Notes: a model not told the origin generated them from the sequence alone. 64,000 nucleotides of DNA from Pisaster brevispinus (GCA_023634235.1 JAMKCF010000018.1:11730768-11794767), one strand, 5' to 3'; shown: positions 24,301-35,790, numbered from the stretch's first letter. Translations and numbers: made by a program.

Positions 24301-25860
24301 TTATTTCATTTCATTTCATTTATTCATTTCACAGGTAAAAAAGACATACATTAAAAATGACAACATCATAATCACAGTAAAAAGGCAAGAAATTTAAATT
24401 TACATTAAAACATATCAGAACAGTCAAGAACAAGACAGGACATTGGCACCCCTGTATGATTATAAAAAAGTAAACTAAATTACTGTCGAGTTACTTTCCC
24501 AGTGCCATTGACAAAGACACAAAAATAAAAAAGGAATTAAATTTAAAAAAAAAAAAAAATAAAACAGGCAAAGACAAAGGACAAGAATCAAAATTGCACA
24601 AAGAAAAAAAAAGAAAAACAATATTTTTAAAAAAATTTAAAAAATAAAACCCACCAATTTATTTAATTTCAGTTAAGGGAGCTTCAGAACCCGGAACCAG
24701 TAAATGATTGCGAAGTAATTTAGTAAATGACTGGAGGCTAAAAACAATGGCACCTTTTACTTCAGATGGGATGGCATCCCACAACCTGGGAAAACGGTAA
24801 AAAAGAGAGTGATGGGCAGCATTGGTTCTCGCCCTTTTATGTTGAAATTTGACAACATCAGAATGTCTCGGATTAACAATAATAAAGTTGTCAAAGGGCA
24901 AGTCAAACTTGTTATATAAGCATTTAACAACAAATGAGATGGCAAGAAAATGGATCCTGTTGTTAAGTAATGGAAGACCCAATTGAGTACAACGGTCAGC
25001 ATAACAAATTTCATTATCAGAATCGAAAGCTCTTCTTGGAAGGCCTACACAAAAACGAGTAAGACGCCTCTGAACTCTTTCCAGTGTGTCCTGTTGGGTG
25101 GATAAGGCAGGGAACTACACAGGGGCTGCATATTCTAGTAAAGGTCTACTAATGGAACAGTATAATGTAGTGAGAATTTTAGGATTTCTGGGTTTAATTA
25201 CTCTCCCTAAAGACCATTTAGCCTGGTGGCTTTAGAGACAATAGTGTTTATGTGATACTTCCAACTTAAATCTCTCGATATAGTGAGACCAAGGTATTTA
25301 TGTCTGTCAACATTTTGAAGAGTTTGAGAATCAATTCTATAAACAGGTTTTGGTGGATTTCTAGAGCGAGTAATAGTCATGAGTTTACATTTGTCGGAGT
25401 TCAGTAACATATGATTTAATTCACACCAAGTGCCTATGTGCTGCAGGTCATTCTGGAGTGCCAACTCGTCATCTGGATTTCTGATAACCCTGTACAATAC
25501 AGTATCATCTGCATACTGTCTCAGATTGGATTGAACACAAAAGGGTAGATCAAAAACAAAAATGTTGAATAGTAAAGGAGCAAGGACTGACCCTTGTGGC
25601 ACGCCAGAATGCACCGCAGCCCAGTCAGAGACTGAGCCCCTAAATTGAACCCGTTGAGACCTATTGCTAAGATAAGACTGAAACCAGTTCAGTATTGGAC
25701 CACAAACGCCATATTTGTGTAATTTTTCTAACAGAACATAGTGACTCACACGGTCAAATGCTTTAGACCAATCTAAAAAAAATGGCATCAATGCGCGGAG
25801 GTTTTGTAGTGTCTAAAACACCTGCCCAGTGATCAAAAAGCGAAGTTAATTTAGCAATGT
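24301..25860 (-). mobile_element. Jockey/CR1-type non-LTR retrotransposon, 5'-truncated
   Basis: The reverse-transcriptase half and C-terminal part of ORF2 lie on the minus strand from about 25860 to 24656. A T/A-rich 3' region follows, and a terminal run of (AAATG)n-type repeats on the minus strand at 24332-24301. ORF1, the endonuclease and the N-terminal part of the RT are missing, the usual result of 5' truncation on insertion. Confidence 0.85.
24656..25860 (-). pseudogene. Non-LTR reverse transcriptase, broken by frameshifts and a stop
   Basis: Reverse transcriptase copies element RNA into DNA at the target site. The longest intact frame (25791-25207) has LDWSKAFDRVSH, SGVPQGSVLAPLLF and the catalytic YADDT. 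Homology continues upstream in another frame (HWAGVLDTTKPPR near 25840), shifted at a T run near 25773. Downstream, after a frameshift near 25210, the frame reads ISRPLLEYAAPV, then a stop where Trp is expected, then LERVQRRLTRF and a final stretch ending LLVPGSEAPLTEIK (24982-24659). The pieces are co-linear. The copy is dead as a protein source. The motif set fits the Jockey/CR1 group; the exact clade is not determined. Confidence 0.88.
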
Positions 25861-26189
25861 ATTATATACAATGCAATAAATAAACTTATCGATACCGAAG
25901 TAAAGTTTTGCACAACTATATACTAAGATCTTATCTTTTACATTGTTACGAGGTAAAGCCATACTTCATAATTAGGTGACTTTTTACATAACTGAGGTTT
26001 ACCTAACAATTCAGTAAATGAATTTACCCAATATCGAGGTAAAGTTTTACACAACTATTAACTAAAACCTTACCCAACCCTTGTTGGGTAAAGTTTTACA
26101 TAACAGGTATGAGGTTCGCCTGCAACTTCTCAATTAGGTAAAATTTTACACAAGCTGTGTAATTTTTTCTGTGTGTGTAGGCCTAAAAT

Positions 26190-26447
26190 AAAATGGTCCA
26201 TTTGCTGAGAGGTGTAATGCTCGCACGTTTGGAAAAATACACTGGTAGGGGTGTTTTTATTTGGAGGGGGAATAACTCGACGGGCCCAGGAACTCCCCAT
26301 CTTAAATTGAGCTGGGGTTACAATTTCACAAGTCAATGGATAATTTCCCCTCGACAATACAACCCTGTGAGACTTATAAGTATTTTTTCTGTATTTTCTA
26401 GTATTTAGCAATTTGCAAGGTTTGCTATGGGAGTTGATTTAGTGAGG
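26190..26447 (-). mobile_element. Inverted copy of the 26970-27427 element, one end unclear
   Basis: This segment is the reverse of part of the element at 26970-27427. Shared strings include GGGGTGTTTTTATTTGGAGG and GGGGAAATTATCCATTGACT (minus). Its right end (GATTTAGTGAGG, then TGCA at 26448) corresponds to the terminus of that element. The left boundary fades into TTTTACACAA-rich sequence near 26110-26190. Confidence 0.6.
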
Positions 26448-26819
26448 TGCACCCTGCGTAACTTACACGGTCTATTAAGCTCCAGCGATGGACATGTCTC
26501 CATGTGCTCTGCAGTCCTTGATAAGGCGCCCGAGTCGGCTCGTTGAGATCACTTCGATTTGTATGGATGTTTCGAAGACTCTTTGAATAAAATACATATT
26601 GTTTTATTACATTTTTCCATAAATTAGAACACCTACGAGTTTGTTGAAGTAGTACACGTTCTATTTTTCGACTCAAACAACGTAATGATGAAAATTTCAG
26701 GCTGAAATGCTCCGTAGGGAAAACGCCATGAACTTTATTTTTGTTTTCAAACTTTGTCCCCCCCCCTCCCGCTCTCTCCACCCCCTCCCGACAGCTGAAC
26801 CACTTTGGTACAGCAAGGT

Positions 26820-27651
26820 GGTGCGACACAAAGTGCAGGAACAGATTCCTGACACAGAAGATGTCTCGCGCGCCAGTTTGCCCAGATTCACATCCTTTTA
26901 CAGAAGGAACATGTAAGATGGAATGGACACGTTCTGCGCATGACTGGCCAACGGCTCCTCAAGGATGCACCCCAGTAAATAAACTCCAATAGCATACAGT
27001 GCAACATGCTAAACATTCAACAATACAACAAGGGGAAATTATCCATTGACTCTTGAACTTTTATCCTCTGCTCAATTTAATTTGGGGAGTCCCTGGGCTC
27101 GTCGAATTATTCCCCCTCCAAATAAAAACACCCCTACACCGGTGTAATTTTCCAAACGTCCGAGCATCAATCTTGAAAAAAATGTCCTTACACCTTTCAG
27201 CAAATAGGACCACTTATTTCAGGGCCTATATCGCCAAAAAATATATCAAGTTGGAAGTCAGCAACCCCCATGTCACAACTGGGCAAAATTTTTACACTGT
27301 TTCTCTTTTATTTGGCTCTCAATTATGTCTAATTGAGAATATTTTGAGAGCCTACTAAAGAGAATATTTTTGGGGCCTACAAAATATTAATGAGGCCGAT
27401 TCTCTGTTTTCTCTTTATTTAGTGGGGTGCACCCTCAAGGTACGTCTGTGTGCAAGGAATTGACAGAAGGCAAGCACCAAGTGGGACAACCCAAGCTCGG
27501 CTTTAAAAACATTCTCAATACTTACCTAAAGAGCTTCGAAATCTGGAAAACCTTGCCTCAGACCCACCTTCTTGGCGCAGTAGAACGAAGGGCCAAGTCA
27601 GCCGAACAGCGCCACAGAGCTGTGCAAAATTCTCATTGTGATTTTTCTTGA
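26820..27651 (+). pseudogene. C-terminal tail of a LINE ORF2, split by an inserted element
   Basis: Before the insertion the plus strand reads HVRWNGHVLRM (near 26910-26945), the L-R-W-x-G-H-V-x-R-M motif found near the C-terminus of many LINE ORF2 proteins. After the insertion it reads KELTEGKHQVGQPKLGFKN and a tail ending QRHRAVQNSH (27440-27645), matching the G-x-x-x-x-G-x-P-K-x-x-F-K stretch that follows in such proteins. The two halves lie on either side of 26970-27427. A third, upstream part (26820-26890) is in a different frame. This is a dead remnant, unrelated to the LINE at 24.3-25.9 kb. Confidence 0.6.
26970..27427. mobile_element. 458-bp DNA transposon inserted in a LINE, TGCA target duplication
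   Basis: The ends CCCCAGTAAATAAA (26970-26983) and TTTATTTAGTGGGG (27414-27427) are inverted copies with one mismatch. TGCA is present immediately outside both ends (26966-26969 and 27428-27431), consistent with a 4-bp target-site duplication. The element interrupts LINE coding sequence, which confirms the boundaries. The interior has no coding signal. Confidence 0.72.
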
Positions 27652-28014
27652 ACTGGTATAAATGAACTTTAGTTGTAACTAATGAATTATTACATTTAGG
27701 GGTTGGTTCATTTTTATTGCAGCATTTTCCATTTGATGAGTTATGTCACCATTGTATTTGAACCCCCCACATGCAAGTTAGAGTTGCTTTTGAATGTCTC
27801 TTAAACACGTAACATAGTTGACAGTTGTACTATTTTGCTATTGTTAACCTCAAATAAATGAACTTTTAGTTGAAACTAGTTAATTATAACATTTATGGGT
27901 TGTTCACTTTTATTGCAGTTGTTTCCATTTGATGAGAAATTTAACCTTTTAATTTAAACACCACTTGCAAGTTATAGTTGCTTTTGAATGACTCATAAAA
28001 ATGTAACACTCATT

Positions 28015-28285
28015 TCAGACAGGCGCTGTACAGTCGCGCTGAACCAAATTAACGAGTGAAAAGTACATGAAAAGTTCAACGTCTGAAACAGTTTGGAGCG
28101 ACTGAATGCGCTTGGAAGTCGAAAGATCGGATGTTGCAGTCGTTCAGAACGACCAAGGAACGTCTTGGTTTCAGACGTCAATCTTGTCATGGTCCGAACT
28201 TAAGTAAATGTAAAGTTAGGTCCGCCAGTCTGAAACCAAGTTAACATTTATTTGGGTCGGCACGACTCTGGAGTGCTGTCTAAAC
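28015..28285. mobile_element. Short inverted-repeat element (CAGACAGGCGCTG)
   Basis: About 35 bp at the left end (GACAGGCGCTGTACAGTCGC) is the inverse of the right end (CGACTCTGGAGTGCTGTC), both followed inwards by an AACCAAAT/ATTTGGGT pair. It has no coding capacity. Confidence 0.55.
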
Positions 28286-28349
28286 CGGGTGTTATATAAA
28301 TGGCAGTTGGACAATTTGTTTGTATGTAGTTAAGAGAATCTTTACTCTG

Positions 28350-28838
28350 CGTGACACCATCAACAAATAATCACACCATTTCACCATGCCTTACTTGTTG
28401 AGTAACAGTTTGATTTTAGCGTGTAATACATTTCTGTGATGAACCAAATCACTTTTAAATCAGCCAAATCATTAGATATAGACCCTTTTGACAAAATAAA
28501 ATCAATTCAAGCAAAATTGTATTTTGAGATGAACCCACAAGTCTCTTTCTGCTCAATCAACCATTTCTATGAATAATGCCCTTTGTTTACAAAACTTAGC
28601 AAGGCTAAGTAATTGCTGTACAATTCCTATGGGAATTCCTGGAGAACGGGTCATTGTTGGATTGTGTTAGTGAAAAACAAACCCCGGGTAGTGATAAGAC
28701 ATTTGGCATGCTATTTGGCTAGGTGCAGTAGTGGAACTTGGAATTTTTTAGATTTTTTGAGAAAAAAAAATGGCGGACTAATTACTTTTTAATTAAAAAC
28801 TGTTACTCAATAAGTGAGCTATGGTGTCACGGAGGGTT
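28350..28838. mobile_element. Inverted-repeat element (GTGACACCAT)
   Basis: Left end GTGACACCAT with TTGTTGAGTAACAGTTT inside it; right end AAACTGTTACTCAATAAG with ATGGTGTCAC. The left arm has about 25 bp of extra sequence between the two matching blocks. The interior is AT-rich and non-coding. Confidence 0.65.
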
Positions 28839-29030
28839 AAATGAATGAACTTTCAGTTGCAACTAATTAATTATAACATTTAGGGGTTGTTCACTTTTTC
28901 GAAGCCTTTTCTATTTGATTAGAAGTGTAACCCTTGAGTTTGAACACTGCATGCAAGTTACAGTTGCTTTTGAATGACCGATAAAATGTAATATAGTTGA
29001 CAATTGTACTATAATTTCTACTAACATCAA

Positions 29031-30540
29031 GGCGTGTGCCTACATAATACTGAAAATAGAGGTAAAAGCGGCCACTTTTAATTTATGCAAGTTCGGCATA
29101 TTTCCCCAACTTCCTTTTCAACTTTTGGATAAATTTTTGGGGGTTCAAGAGAATTGCAACATAAAATCATAACTGGTGCAAATTGGTCTAGAGGTCAACC
29201 CATTACTTTGCACAGATTGACCTAGACTAAAACGCAACGTCTCAACAAACACGGCAGCAATAGATCAACTTTATACATTATTGGTACATAATTCAATTGA
29301 TAATTAAAAACTAACAATGGGTTATTTTCGGGATCCCGGCATTTATTTCTTACGTTGATCTGACATGAACAAAATGTTTGCTGGTAGGCCTAACTTAACT
29401 TGTGCAATGTCCATGATTATGTGTGAACGTTTTTTTACGTTTTGCATTAACAGCAACATCTGTTAAAATTCGTACGGAGGAAAACAAAACATCTTTACAA
29501 AAATTATTTCAGCGAGAATCGGGTCGTGCACTTTTAAACAAGGTTTGATACAAAAGCCGCCTTTCAGCACGCTAACGTAAGTTAAGCTCAACACATCGCT
29601 GTTGAAAAACATGCTCTTGGATTGCTGTTAATGTAAGAACCTGTATGGTATTCAAACAAGCTGTACTAAGTACAAGAACATTTGTTCAAAACTATTGAAA
29701 ACTTGAGGAGAAAAATGTTGTCACCGACGCCATGAAAGTTACACACAGTGTACAAAAACTCTGCAACTTTGCGCAAAAAGTGACAATTTGCTGACACCAA
29801 GTTTCCATTTACCATTGGAACACACGGCGGGCATCAAATAATTTGGGAAAAAATGTTTCCACGAGATGACGTCAATCTTGCGTGTAGCGCGTGCTTTGAC
29901 CTACATTTTCACGAACTGACACACACGCGTTGTAATACATGGGTGGTGCCTGTTCGTGAAAACGTAACCATGTAGGCCTATATTTGCATTAACTTTCGAC
30001 GCCACAAACTGAACCATTCTTACTTTATTGCTCATTATTTAGGACAAAAAGCAGCAAAAAGTACCGTATTAGTGAAGTTCAAATCATCAAGTCTCCACTG
30101 TAAGAAAATTAGTAGAAAAAAATTGCAGGACTACTTTAAACGCCGTTTTCTCCGATTGCTTTTATTGTGCTGGTATCCACGTGTTTTATCGGTTCGTGGC
30201 GTTGCAGACGATGTGTTTGTTGGCTCATTACAAAACTCTATTAAAATACTTTTTAACACTTATAAACTTGAGGACTTTTGGTTTTTTTGAAGGCCAAACA
30301 TTTTCCATAACTCTGAAGTGAAATTTAGACCTTTTTATTAGTACAAAGAGTTAATGATTTGATAATGTAAAAAAAGTTTATTTAATTGAGGACTGGTTCC
30401 GGACTTTGTGTAATAAACCCACGCAGGGAACTTGGTATAATCCATCGATCGATGTAAATTGTTATTATTAACGATAGTCAACTCTCTTGAGATTTATTGG
30501 CCTAGAGTGTACGTGATATGTGGCGGTTTTCAACATGCAG
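29031..30540. other. Upstream flank of the metalloproteinase gene, nothing recognised
   Basis: AT-rich sequence with no defensible exon. It contains TGACGTCA-like strings (for example GATGACGTCAATC near 29865), which could be CRE-type sites; nothing else was made out. Confidence 0.45.
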
Positions 30541-30548
30541 AGTGAGGC

Positions 30549-30556
30549 TATATAAA
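30549..30556 (+). promoter_or_regulatory. TATA box of the metalloproteinase gene
   Basis: TATATAAA lies 104 bases upstream of the ATG at 30660, which would put transcription start near 30580 and leave a 5' leader of about 80 bases. Confidence 0.6.
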
Positions 30557-30659
30557 GAGGTTGCTGAAGATCCAGTAGACAAGAACAACGACCGTCATTT
30601 GTCTCAGTATACTGACTCTCATAAGCTGAGTTGCTGATTTGCTTTGAGTTTTTTCCACG

Positions 30660-30758
30660 ATGTTTGTTTCCACATGGTTTGCAGTTTGGGTTGTTTGTTG
30701 TGCGACACTCATCACGGGTCTTCCTGCAGTCACTGATGACAACACTGAATTCGCACTG
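30660..30758 (+). CDS. Metalloproteinase exon 1: signal peptide
   Basis: MFVSTWFAVWVVCCATLITG is hydrophobic and followed by LPAVTDD. The exon ends at GCACTG/GTAAAA, phase 0. The start is the first ATG after the TATA box. Confidence 0.88.
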
Positions 30759-33700
30759 GTAAAAAAAACAATCATTCTCATTCACCTTCATCTTAACTGT
30801 CTTACTGTATGTTGCAAACGACGTGGTGTGTTTGATTATTTGTTTGATTGTTGTTGCTGCTGTTGTTTTTGTTATTTTTTCTTAATTCAAACCATTATTA
30901 TTAATTAACATATCTTTGTTCATAAAGAATTGGCTGCGATCCTATGGCTACTTGTACACTTCAAAAGCAGACGACGAGTTGAGCGTTGCTGATGTCAGTG
31001 CAGCTCTACGACGCATGCAGGCGTTTGCCAGTCTACCGGAGACTGGTGAAGTAGATACTGAGACACTCGAGGTTATGAAGATGCCGAGATGCGGTGTGCC
31101 TGATTTCCAGCCAGATGAAGACGGTCAACTAATTAAGCGATATTCGCTTCAAACAAAGTGGTCCAAAACGGCAGTGACATACAAGTAAGAATACTCATAA
31201 TTCAGTTACATCCTCTTTCCTATACAGTATTGGTCCTTCTGTCACTTGGCAAGCATATGCCGCCTGCGTCTGTCAACAATGTTTCTTTTGTAACAATTGC
31301 TGCTGTACTTTTTATCCAAAAAAGTCATCAAGAGGTATTTATTGAATAATTGAGTTGTGCATATTAAAACAGCCCTGTATTCGTCACTTGGCAAGCATGG
31401 CCGCCTGTCAACAAAATTCACAAAGACGGGGTATTTAATGGTAAAGAATACGTTTTTGTTGAAAAAAGCCTCTATTATCAATATTGTTTGCAAAGTTTAG
31501 AGAAGCCGTTGCAGTGCAGGTTTGTTCTGTTGTAAGCCAGGGGCTTAAATTTCAATGGTACCACTTCGATTGAAAAAATTAATGTGTTAGCCTCTATGTT
31601 AGGCCTATATATGTTTTTAAAACTACCTTTTGATGACAGCAGCTGATGATGATGTGTTAGACTCACACTCAAAACAAACACAAACCACATAACCAGCAGA
31701 CAAGTAAAACTAACAATCCAAGAAAACGGCATCTTAAATTAGATGCTTTTCAAAACAACCTTCAAATTGGAGTGCTTTTGATACAAGGTTTGTGTCAGTT
31801 CGTGAAAATGTTTTGTTTTTTTCACATTGAGCTCTGTACGCGTCGTGCATTACAATGGTTAATGCAACGTGTGTTCCATGAAATTGGCACTTTCATTCAG
31901 AGGTTGCAATGAATAATTAATGAAGCGTTTGAAACGTTGAAAACTTGTAGCCCTTGGCAAACAGTGTTTAAACATGGGGGTTTTTTTAAACTGAAAACTA
32001 AAACAAAACATTAACGGGGGTGTACACAAATGTGCCAGTTAGTTGCGTCGTGATAAAGCGTTGGTTCCGGGGCCCGCTGTAGGGTCCGGTGAAAATATTG
32101 ACATTAGATGCTTTGGTACAACCTAGGGCAATTTGGAGATGTGTTTTACACATTATATTATACATAGTTTACAATTGAGATTTTGCATTATTTGCCATTT
32201 AGTTATTTTTTCTGGGTGGCTTTGTTTAATGAATAACGATCTCTAAAAACAAAGTCTCTTTAAATTGGCCCACAGTGTTTAGGTAAGCACAAGGAAACAT
32301 GTATACACAAATAAATGGATCCAGATTTATCGGAATGGGGCTTTCAGGAAGTATTTTAGTCAACAGTAATCCTGTAATCAGCCGTGATAATATCTATTGA
32401 AGACAGTCATCGGTCTGTTTTTAATTTGGGAACAGGCTTCGCGGTAGTCATATATACAGTGAATATTATTTTACTTTCCAGAATGATTTTTCACCCTTTC
32501 CTAAAAGATACGGCCAACATAGTTTTTGTTGCCTCCTGATTGGCCACCTCTCTGTTTCTGACATAAGTTTTGTTAAATGTGTAAATTTCAATGGCCAATA
32601 AAAATTAATACCAAGTAATAAACCACGAGGAAAACTGACTGGGCAAGTATTAAATAAGTTTAGGTTGAACAGAGGAAAAATATTAGAAGCAGGACTTGAA
32701 CCTGCAACCTCCGGATTAACCTGCCGGTGGGGCAGAAGGTTCTGTGTGTGTCCCCCCCCCCCCCCCCCCTTAGCGCACTCTTTTAGATCAGCCTCCACCA
32801 GCCCACAGATTAGCATATACCTCATGACACCAGCATTCTCCCAAACTAAACAATCTAGCTATAGTGTCAGCGATCCCCCTAGTTGTCAATATGTCTGTTC
32901 GGGTTGCAAGTCAGAAGGCATTCTATCAGTAAGTGCCATATAACAAGGAACCTACTTTACGATGTAACCGGCTGGAAAATGGAAAAGAGAATGAGCCCAA
33001 ATGTCGCAACCCCAAACTTTGTATTGTAAATATGCTAATCTCAAAGTTGGATCAGACATACTTGAACACTGAGGAGGGCGCACTGGGCTCCCTATGCATT
33101 TACACATTTTTAATTATTGTGATTTCATTTCAGATTTGAGAGCTACAGCAGGGATTTGCCAGAATCCGCCATTAGGTCAACCGTAGCCGCTTCTTTCAAA
33201 CAATGGAGTGATATTTGTAAGCTTTCTTTCTCGTGTGTAACCGGAACTGCAGATATCGTTATCAAGTTCGCTACGGGGAACCATGGCGATGGTACAAGCA
33301 ATGCATTTGATGGAGAAGGCGGCACACTGGCTCATGCCTTCTACCCTGGTAGCGGTGTTCGTGGTGATTTGCATTACGATGATGCAGAGAAATACCGAAT
33401 GCACAGCACCAATTCAGGTAATGTATTCAGATTTTGTTTTCAGCTAACACAATATTAAAAGCAACTGAAATGTGTAATATCTCGAAAGGATTTCAAGAAA
33501 AAAATGTAACCTAAAGTACTGTTAGGTTGTTCAGAGATCAAAGGTTGTTACTACGGAGCACCCAAAGGGACAATATGGTAGGGGAAAAACTGAAAACAGA
33601 AATGCAAAAACCTTATGTGCTCTAAAATTCAATTCGCTTGAAATCATTTCGAAAGCTAAAAATAATTTGTTTTGAGTGAAAACATTAATTTCGTGAGCAC

Positions 33701-34855
33701 TCAAAGAATTCAAATTATTTTTACAGATTTTATTTTGGGGGCTCCTTATTTAGCCTTATTGGTATTTGACTATATTATGGTTTCCTAGTTGACACATTGT
33801 TTGTTGTTCATAAAAACATACCATCACCTACCGATATGAAGGGGTACCAAACCCTGATACATAAATCTTCGCTGTTGACAAAAATTTACTCTTAAGAAAA
33901 ACAGGGTCTCAAAACGGCATCATATCTGATCTTTGTAATAATGTTGGGCGTAATCTTTCAAGTTGGCAATTTTTTTAATTCACGCAAAAGCCACATTAAA
34001 AATGTGCGCAACTTTTGGAATTAAGTTTGCCCATACTATTGATCTTCATTAATATTCATGGAGATCAATGGCCCACACACATAAACATTGCGCTGCCGTG
34101 GCGCGAAATTGAAATGAACATACTCGGTTTGCATTTGCTTGTTCTGCAAGTTGCTCGAACCGTGGGGCTCAGCTTCGCGAATGTTGGCATCCTGTCCATT
34201 TCCTCGAGAACTCCCCTGGTCACTTGAGCTGATATCACTTCAAACGCTGCTCTTCGACATTTTGGTAGCTTAATTTTCGGTTCAAAGATGCCTTTGCATG
34301 TAATAATACACGTTTGTGTGAGGTAAAAAAAACTTAGTCTGCAGTATGACGTCACAGTGCTGTTTTAATTCCTAGGCGCTTAATAAGGCTCTGCGTTTTT
34401 CCCCAGCGTAACCTTGATCAAACTGTGGGGTTTTTTTTACATCACGACAAAGTCTTTATATTTAGTTCCACTCGTTAAGTAATCATTACACAATCGTTAA
34501 CCTTTCTGCAAGAAAAACAAACAATGTTATTTTCGTTTGTTGATATTTAGTAAAGACGACAAATAAGTACGTGGCGTAAACTAGCTGGCCTGTTGCCAAT
34601 TTCATGGCACTTTTGAGTATAAAACTCTGTGAACATAAATGGCATCCCTTCTTACTCCTAATTTTGTCTTTTCTTTATTTCATTTCAGATGATATTGACC
34701 TCCTGTATGTAAGTGTGCATGAGATTGGGCATAGCATTGGCATAGGCCACAGCGCCACTAAAGGTGCCATCATGTACCCAACTTACGCCAAGGTGACTAC
34801 AGTGGCACTTCATAGCGATGACATTCAGGCTGCCCGAGCTCATTATGGTCAGTAA
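30660..34855 (+). CDS. Matrix metalloproteinase, matrilysin-type (four exons, 268 aa)
   Basis: A secreted zinc endopeptidase of the MMP (M10A) family, expected to cleave extracellular-matrix proteins. Exons: 30660-30758, 30928-31184, 33134-33417, 34689-34855. They total 807 bases, and the intron phases 0, 2 and 1 all join in frame. Residues 1-24 are a signal peptide. Residues 34-85 resemble the propeptide helices, and PRCGVPD at 86-92 is the cysteine switch that keeps the zymogen latent. The catalytic domain follows, with HGDG, LAHAFYP and GDLHYDD for structural Zn and Ca, and HEIGHSIGIGHS at 224-235 with the Met-turn MYP at 242-244. The protein stops right after the catalytic domain, so there is no hemopexin domain, as in the short matrilysins. 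No RXKR furin site was seen. Confidence 0.93.
30928..31184 (+). CDS. Metalloproteinase exon 2: propeptide with cysteine switch
   Basis: The acceptor is CATAAAG and the donor AA/GTAAGA, phase 2. It encodes NWLRSYGYLYTS, LRRMQAFASLPETGEVD and PRCGVPD, then RYSLQTKWSKTAVTY at the start of the mature enzyme. The LIKR before YSLQ is the likely activation region. Confidence 0.93.
31185..33133 (+). other. Metalloproteinase intron 2
   Basis: GT-AG intron of 1949 bases. It contains a minus-strand SINE-like insert with a C17 run (32580-32770); otherwise only short frames without recognised content. Confidence 0.85.
32580..32770 (-). mobile_element. tRNA-derived SINE remnant in the intron
   Basis: The minus strand reads CCGGCAGGTTAATCCGG (anticodon arm-like), GGAGGTTGCA and a B box GGTTCAAGTCC (plus 32692-32702), then a body shared with 6866-6930. 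The 5' half is interrupted by C17 (plus 32752-32768) and no clean A box is visible. Confidence 0.5.
33134..33417 (+). CDS. Metalloproteinase exon 3: first half of the catalytic domain
   Basis: The acceptor is TTTCATTTCAG and the donor TTCAG/GTAATG, phase 1. It encodes FESYSRDLPESAI, FKQWSDICKLSF, the HGDG and LAHAFYP zinc- and calcium-site residues, and [11 protein letters not shown]. Confidence 0.95.
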
Positions 34856-35009
34856 TTGCTACTGAGCAGTCACGAATCACTTCTTTAGTCACACGTACTA
34901 GTTTTTTTGGTTGTTCGATAAGCAACAATGTATTTCATCTCTTATCAGCTTTGTATTTTCTATGATAATTTTATCAATACATGCGGGGATTATCAATCGC
35001 TGCTAAGAT
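33324..35009 (+). repeat. Segmental duplication, copy 1 (partner 57766-60020)
   Basis: From ACTGGCTCATGC inside exon 3 through intron 3, exon 4 and the 3' flank up to CAATCGCTGCTAAGATTA, this copy aligns with 57766 onwards. The homology resumes at 38166-38480 (GTGCGTGCTTGGTAAC) after a stretch of about 3.2 kb that copy 2 lacks. Confidence 0.9.
34689..34855 (+). CDS. Metalloproteinase exon 4: active site and stop
   Basis: The acceptor is TTTCATTTCAG. It encodes DDIDLLYVSVHEIGHSIG, the third zinc ligand His, the GAIMYP Met-turn and QAARAHYGQ, then TAA. GTCAGT overlaps the last codons and could act as a weak donor, so a further exon is not fully excluded. Confidence 0.95.
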
Positions 35010-35048
35010 TACGCCTTCTTAAAGAATTTCTGAGGTCTGTAAAGAGAC

Positions 35049-35054
35049 AATAAA
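35049..35054 (+). terminator. Candidate poly(A) signal of the metalloproteinase
   Basis: AATAAA lies 194 bases past the stop codon; a second AATAAA follows at about 35067. No downstream GU-rich element was resolved. Confidence 0.45.
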
Positions 35055-35267
35055 GACCCATTCAAATAAAATGAGAACATTTAAGATACCATCCAATGAT
35101 ACTATCCTTCTATTTATGACACGATTGTGTAGGTATAAGCTTAACAATAATGCACTAGACGCTATACATACATTTTTAGTCATTTCTGCCGGAGACCTAA
35201 AACCTTTCCGCTGGTATCCTGAGTCCAATTTCATATATTTGCTCACGGTAAGAACGCTGGGCTTAGG

Positions 35268-35392
35268 CCGTGTCCGAAACGGCGACCTCGGCTAAAGCTA
35301 CGGCTAGATCGCGCGCGTCTGCCTATTCTTGAACACTGGCAGACGCGCTGATCTAGCTGTAGCTGTAGCCGAAGTCGCCGTTTCGGACAGTC
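35268..35392. mobile_element. Palindromic MITE (TGTCCGAAACGGCGAC)
   Basis: TGTCCGAAACGGCGAC at 35271-35286 is the exact reverse complement of 35374-35389. Pairing continues inwards through the CTACGGCTAGATC and GATCTAGCTGTAG blocks. The element is about 125 bp. A related but diverged palindrome is at 37938-38066. Confidence 0.75.
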
Positions 35393-35498
35393 TATAACTG
35401 TATGAGACTCGCGCTTTCTCCAACGTCAGGAGCTGTTAAAACGCGTGATTTTGTTTCAGTTTTACTGTTAAGCCTTGGTGGGAAACATGGTGTAGGAA

Positions 35499-35556
35499 CA
35501 ACAGTTTTCCAAACATTCTAACACGCGCAACAGTTTTCCAAACATTCTAATACGCG
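35499..35556. repeat. 29-bp tandem duplication
   Basis: CAACAGTTTTCCAAACATTC followed by TAACACGCG, then the same unit with one base changed. Two copies only. Confidence 0.85.
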
Positions 35557-35716
35557 CAACATGCATTGTGCTGTATGCATCATAAGATAGTTCCCAATCA
35601 TAGATATAGAATATAATACTTAGATCGGCCGCGCATGCAATACGCTGGTTCAGCCTGGGGGCTGACATTAGTCACGTGCTTGAGGCAACGCGCAGATTTG
35701 TACGCGCGGCGCACAG

Positions 35717-35790
35717 GTTTGGCCAATGAACGGCCGCTTTTTGGCCTCTAGGGCGCCCTACTGATATGACATCATGTGCATAAGTTCTAT
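35717..35790. repeat. Dispersed repeat also at 38208-38270 and 60085-60160
   Basis: The strings TGGCCAATGAACG, CCTCTAGG, GGGCGCCCTACT and ATGCATAAGGTCTAT (diverged here) are common to the three places. This copy lies upstream of the foldback element. Confidence 0.6.

Larger units (their letters stand above)
27655..29030. repeat. Three copies of a roughly 180-bp repeat, split by two MITEs
   Basis: Each copy contains ATGAACTTT(T/C)AGTTG, GGTTGTTCACTTTT, CATTTGAT and GCAAGTTA..GTTGCTTTTGAATG. Copies start near 27660, 27855 and 28850. The first two are in tandem. The third is separated by two inserted elements (28015-28285 and 28350-28838). Confidence 0.75.

Noticed and set aside
30548..30791. 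Minus-strand frames over the first metalloproteinase exon
   Set aside because: They are shadows of exon 1 and its TATA region; the plus-strand exon has splice sites and homology.
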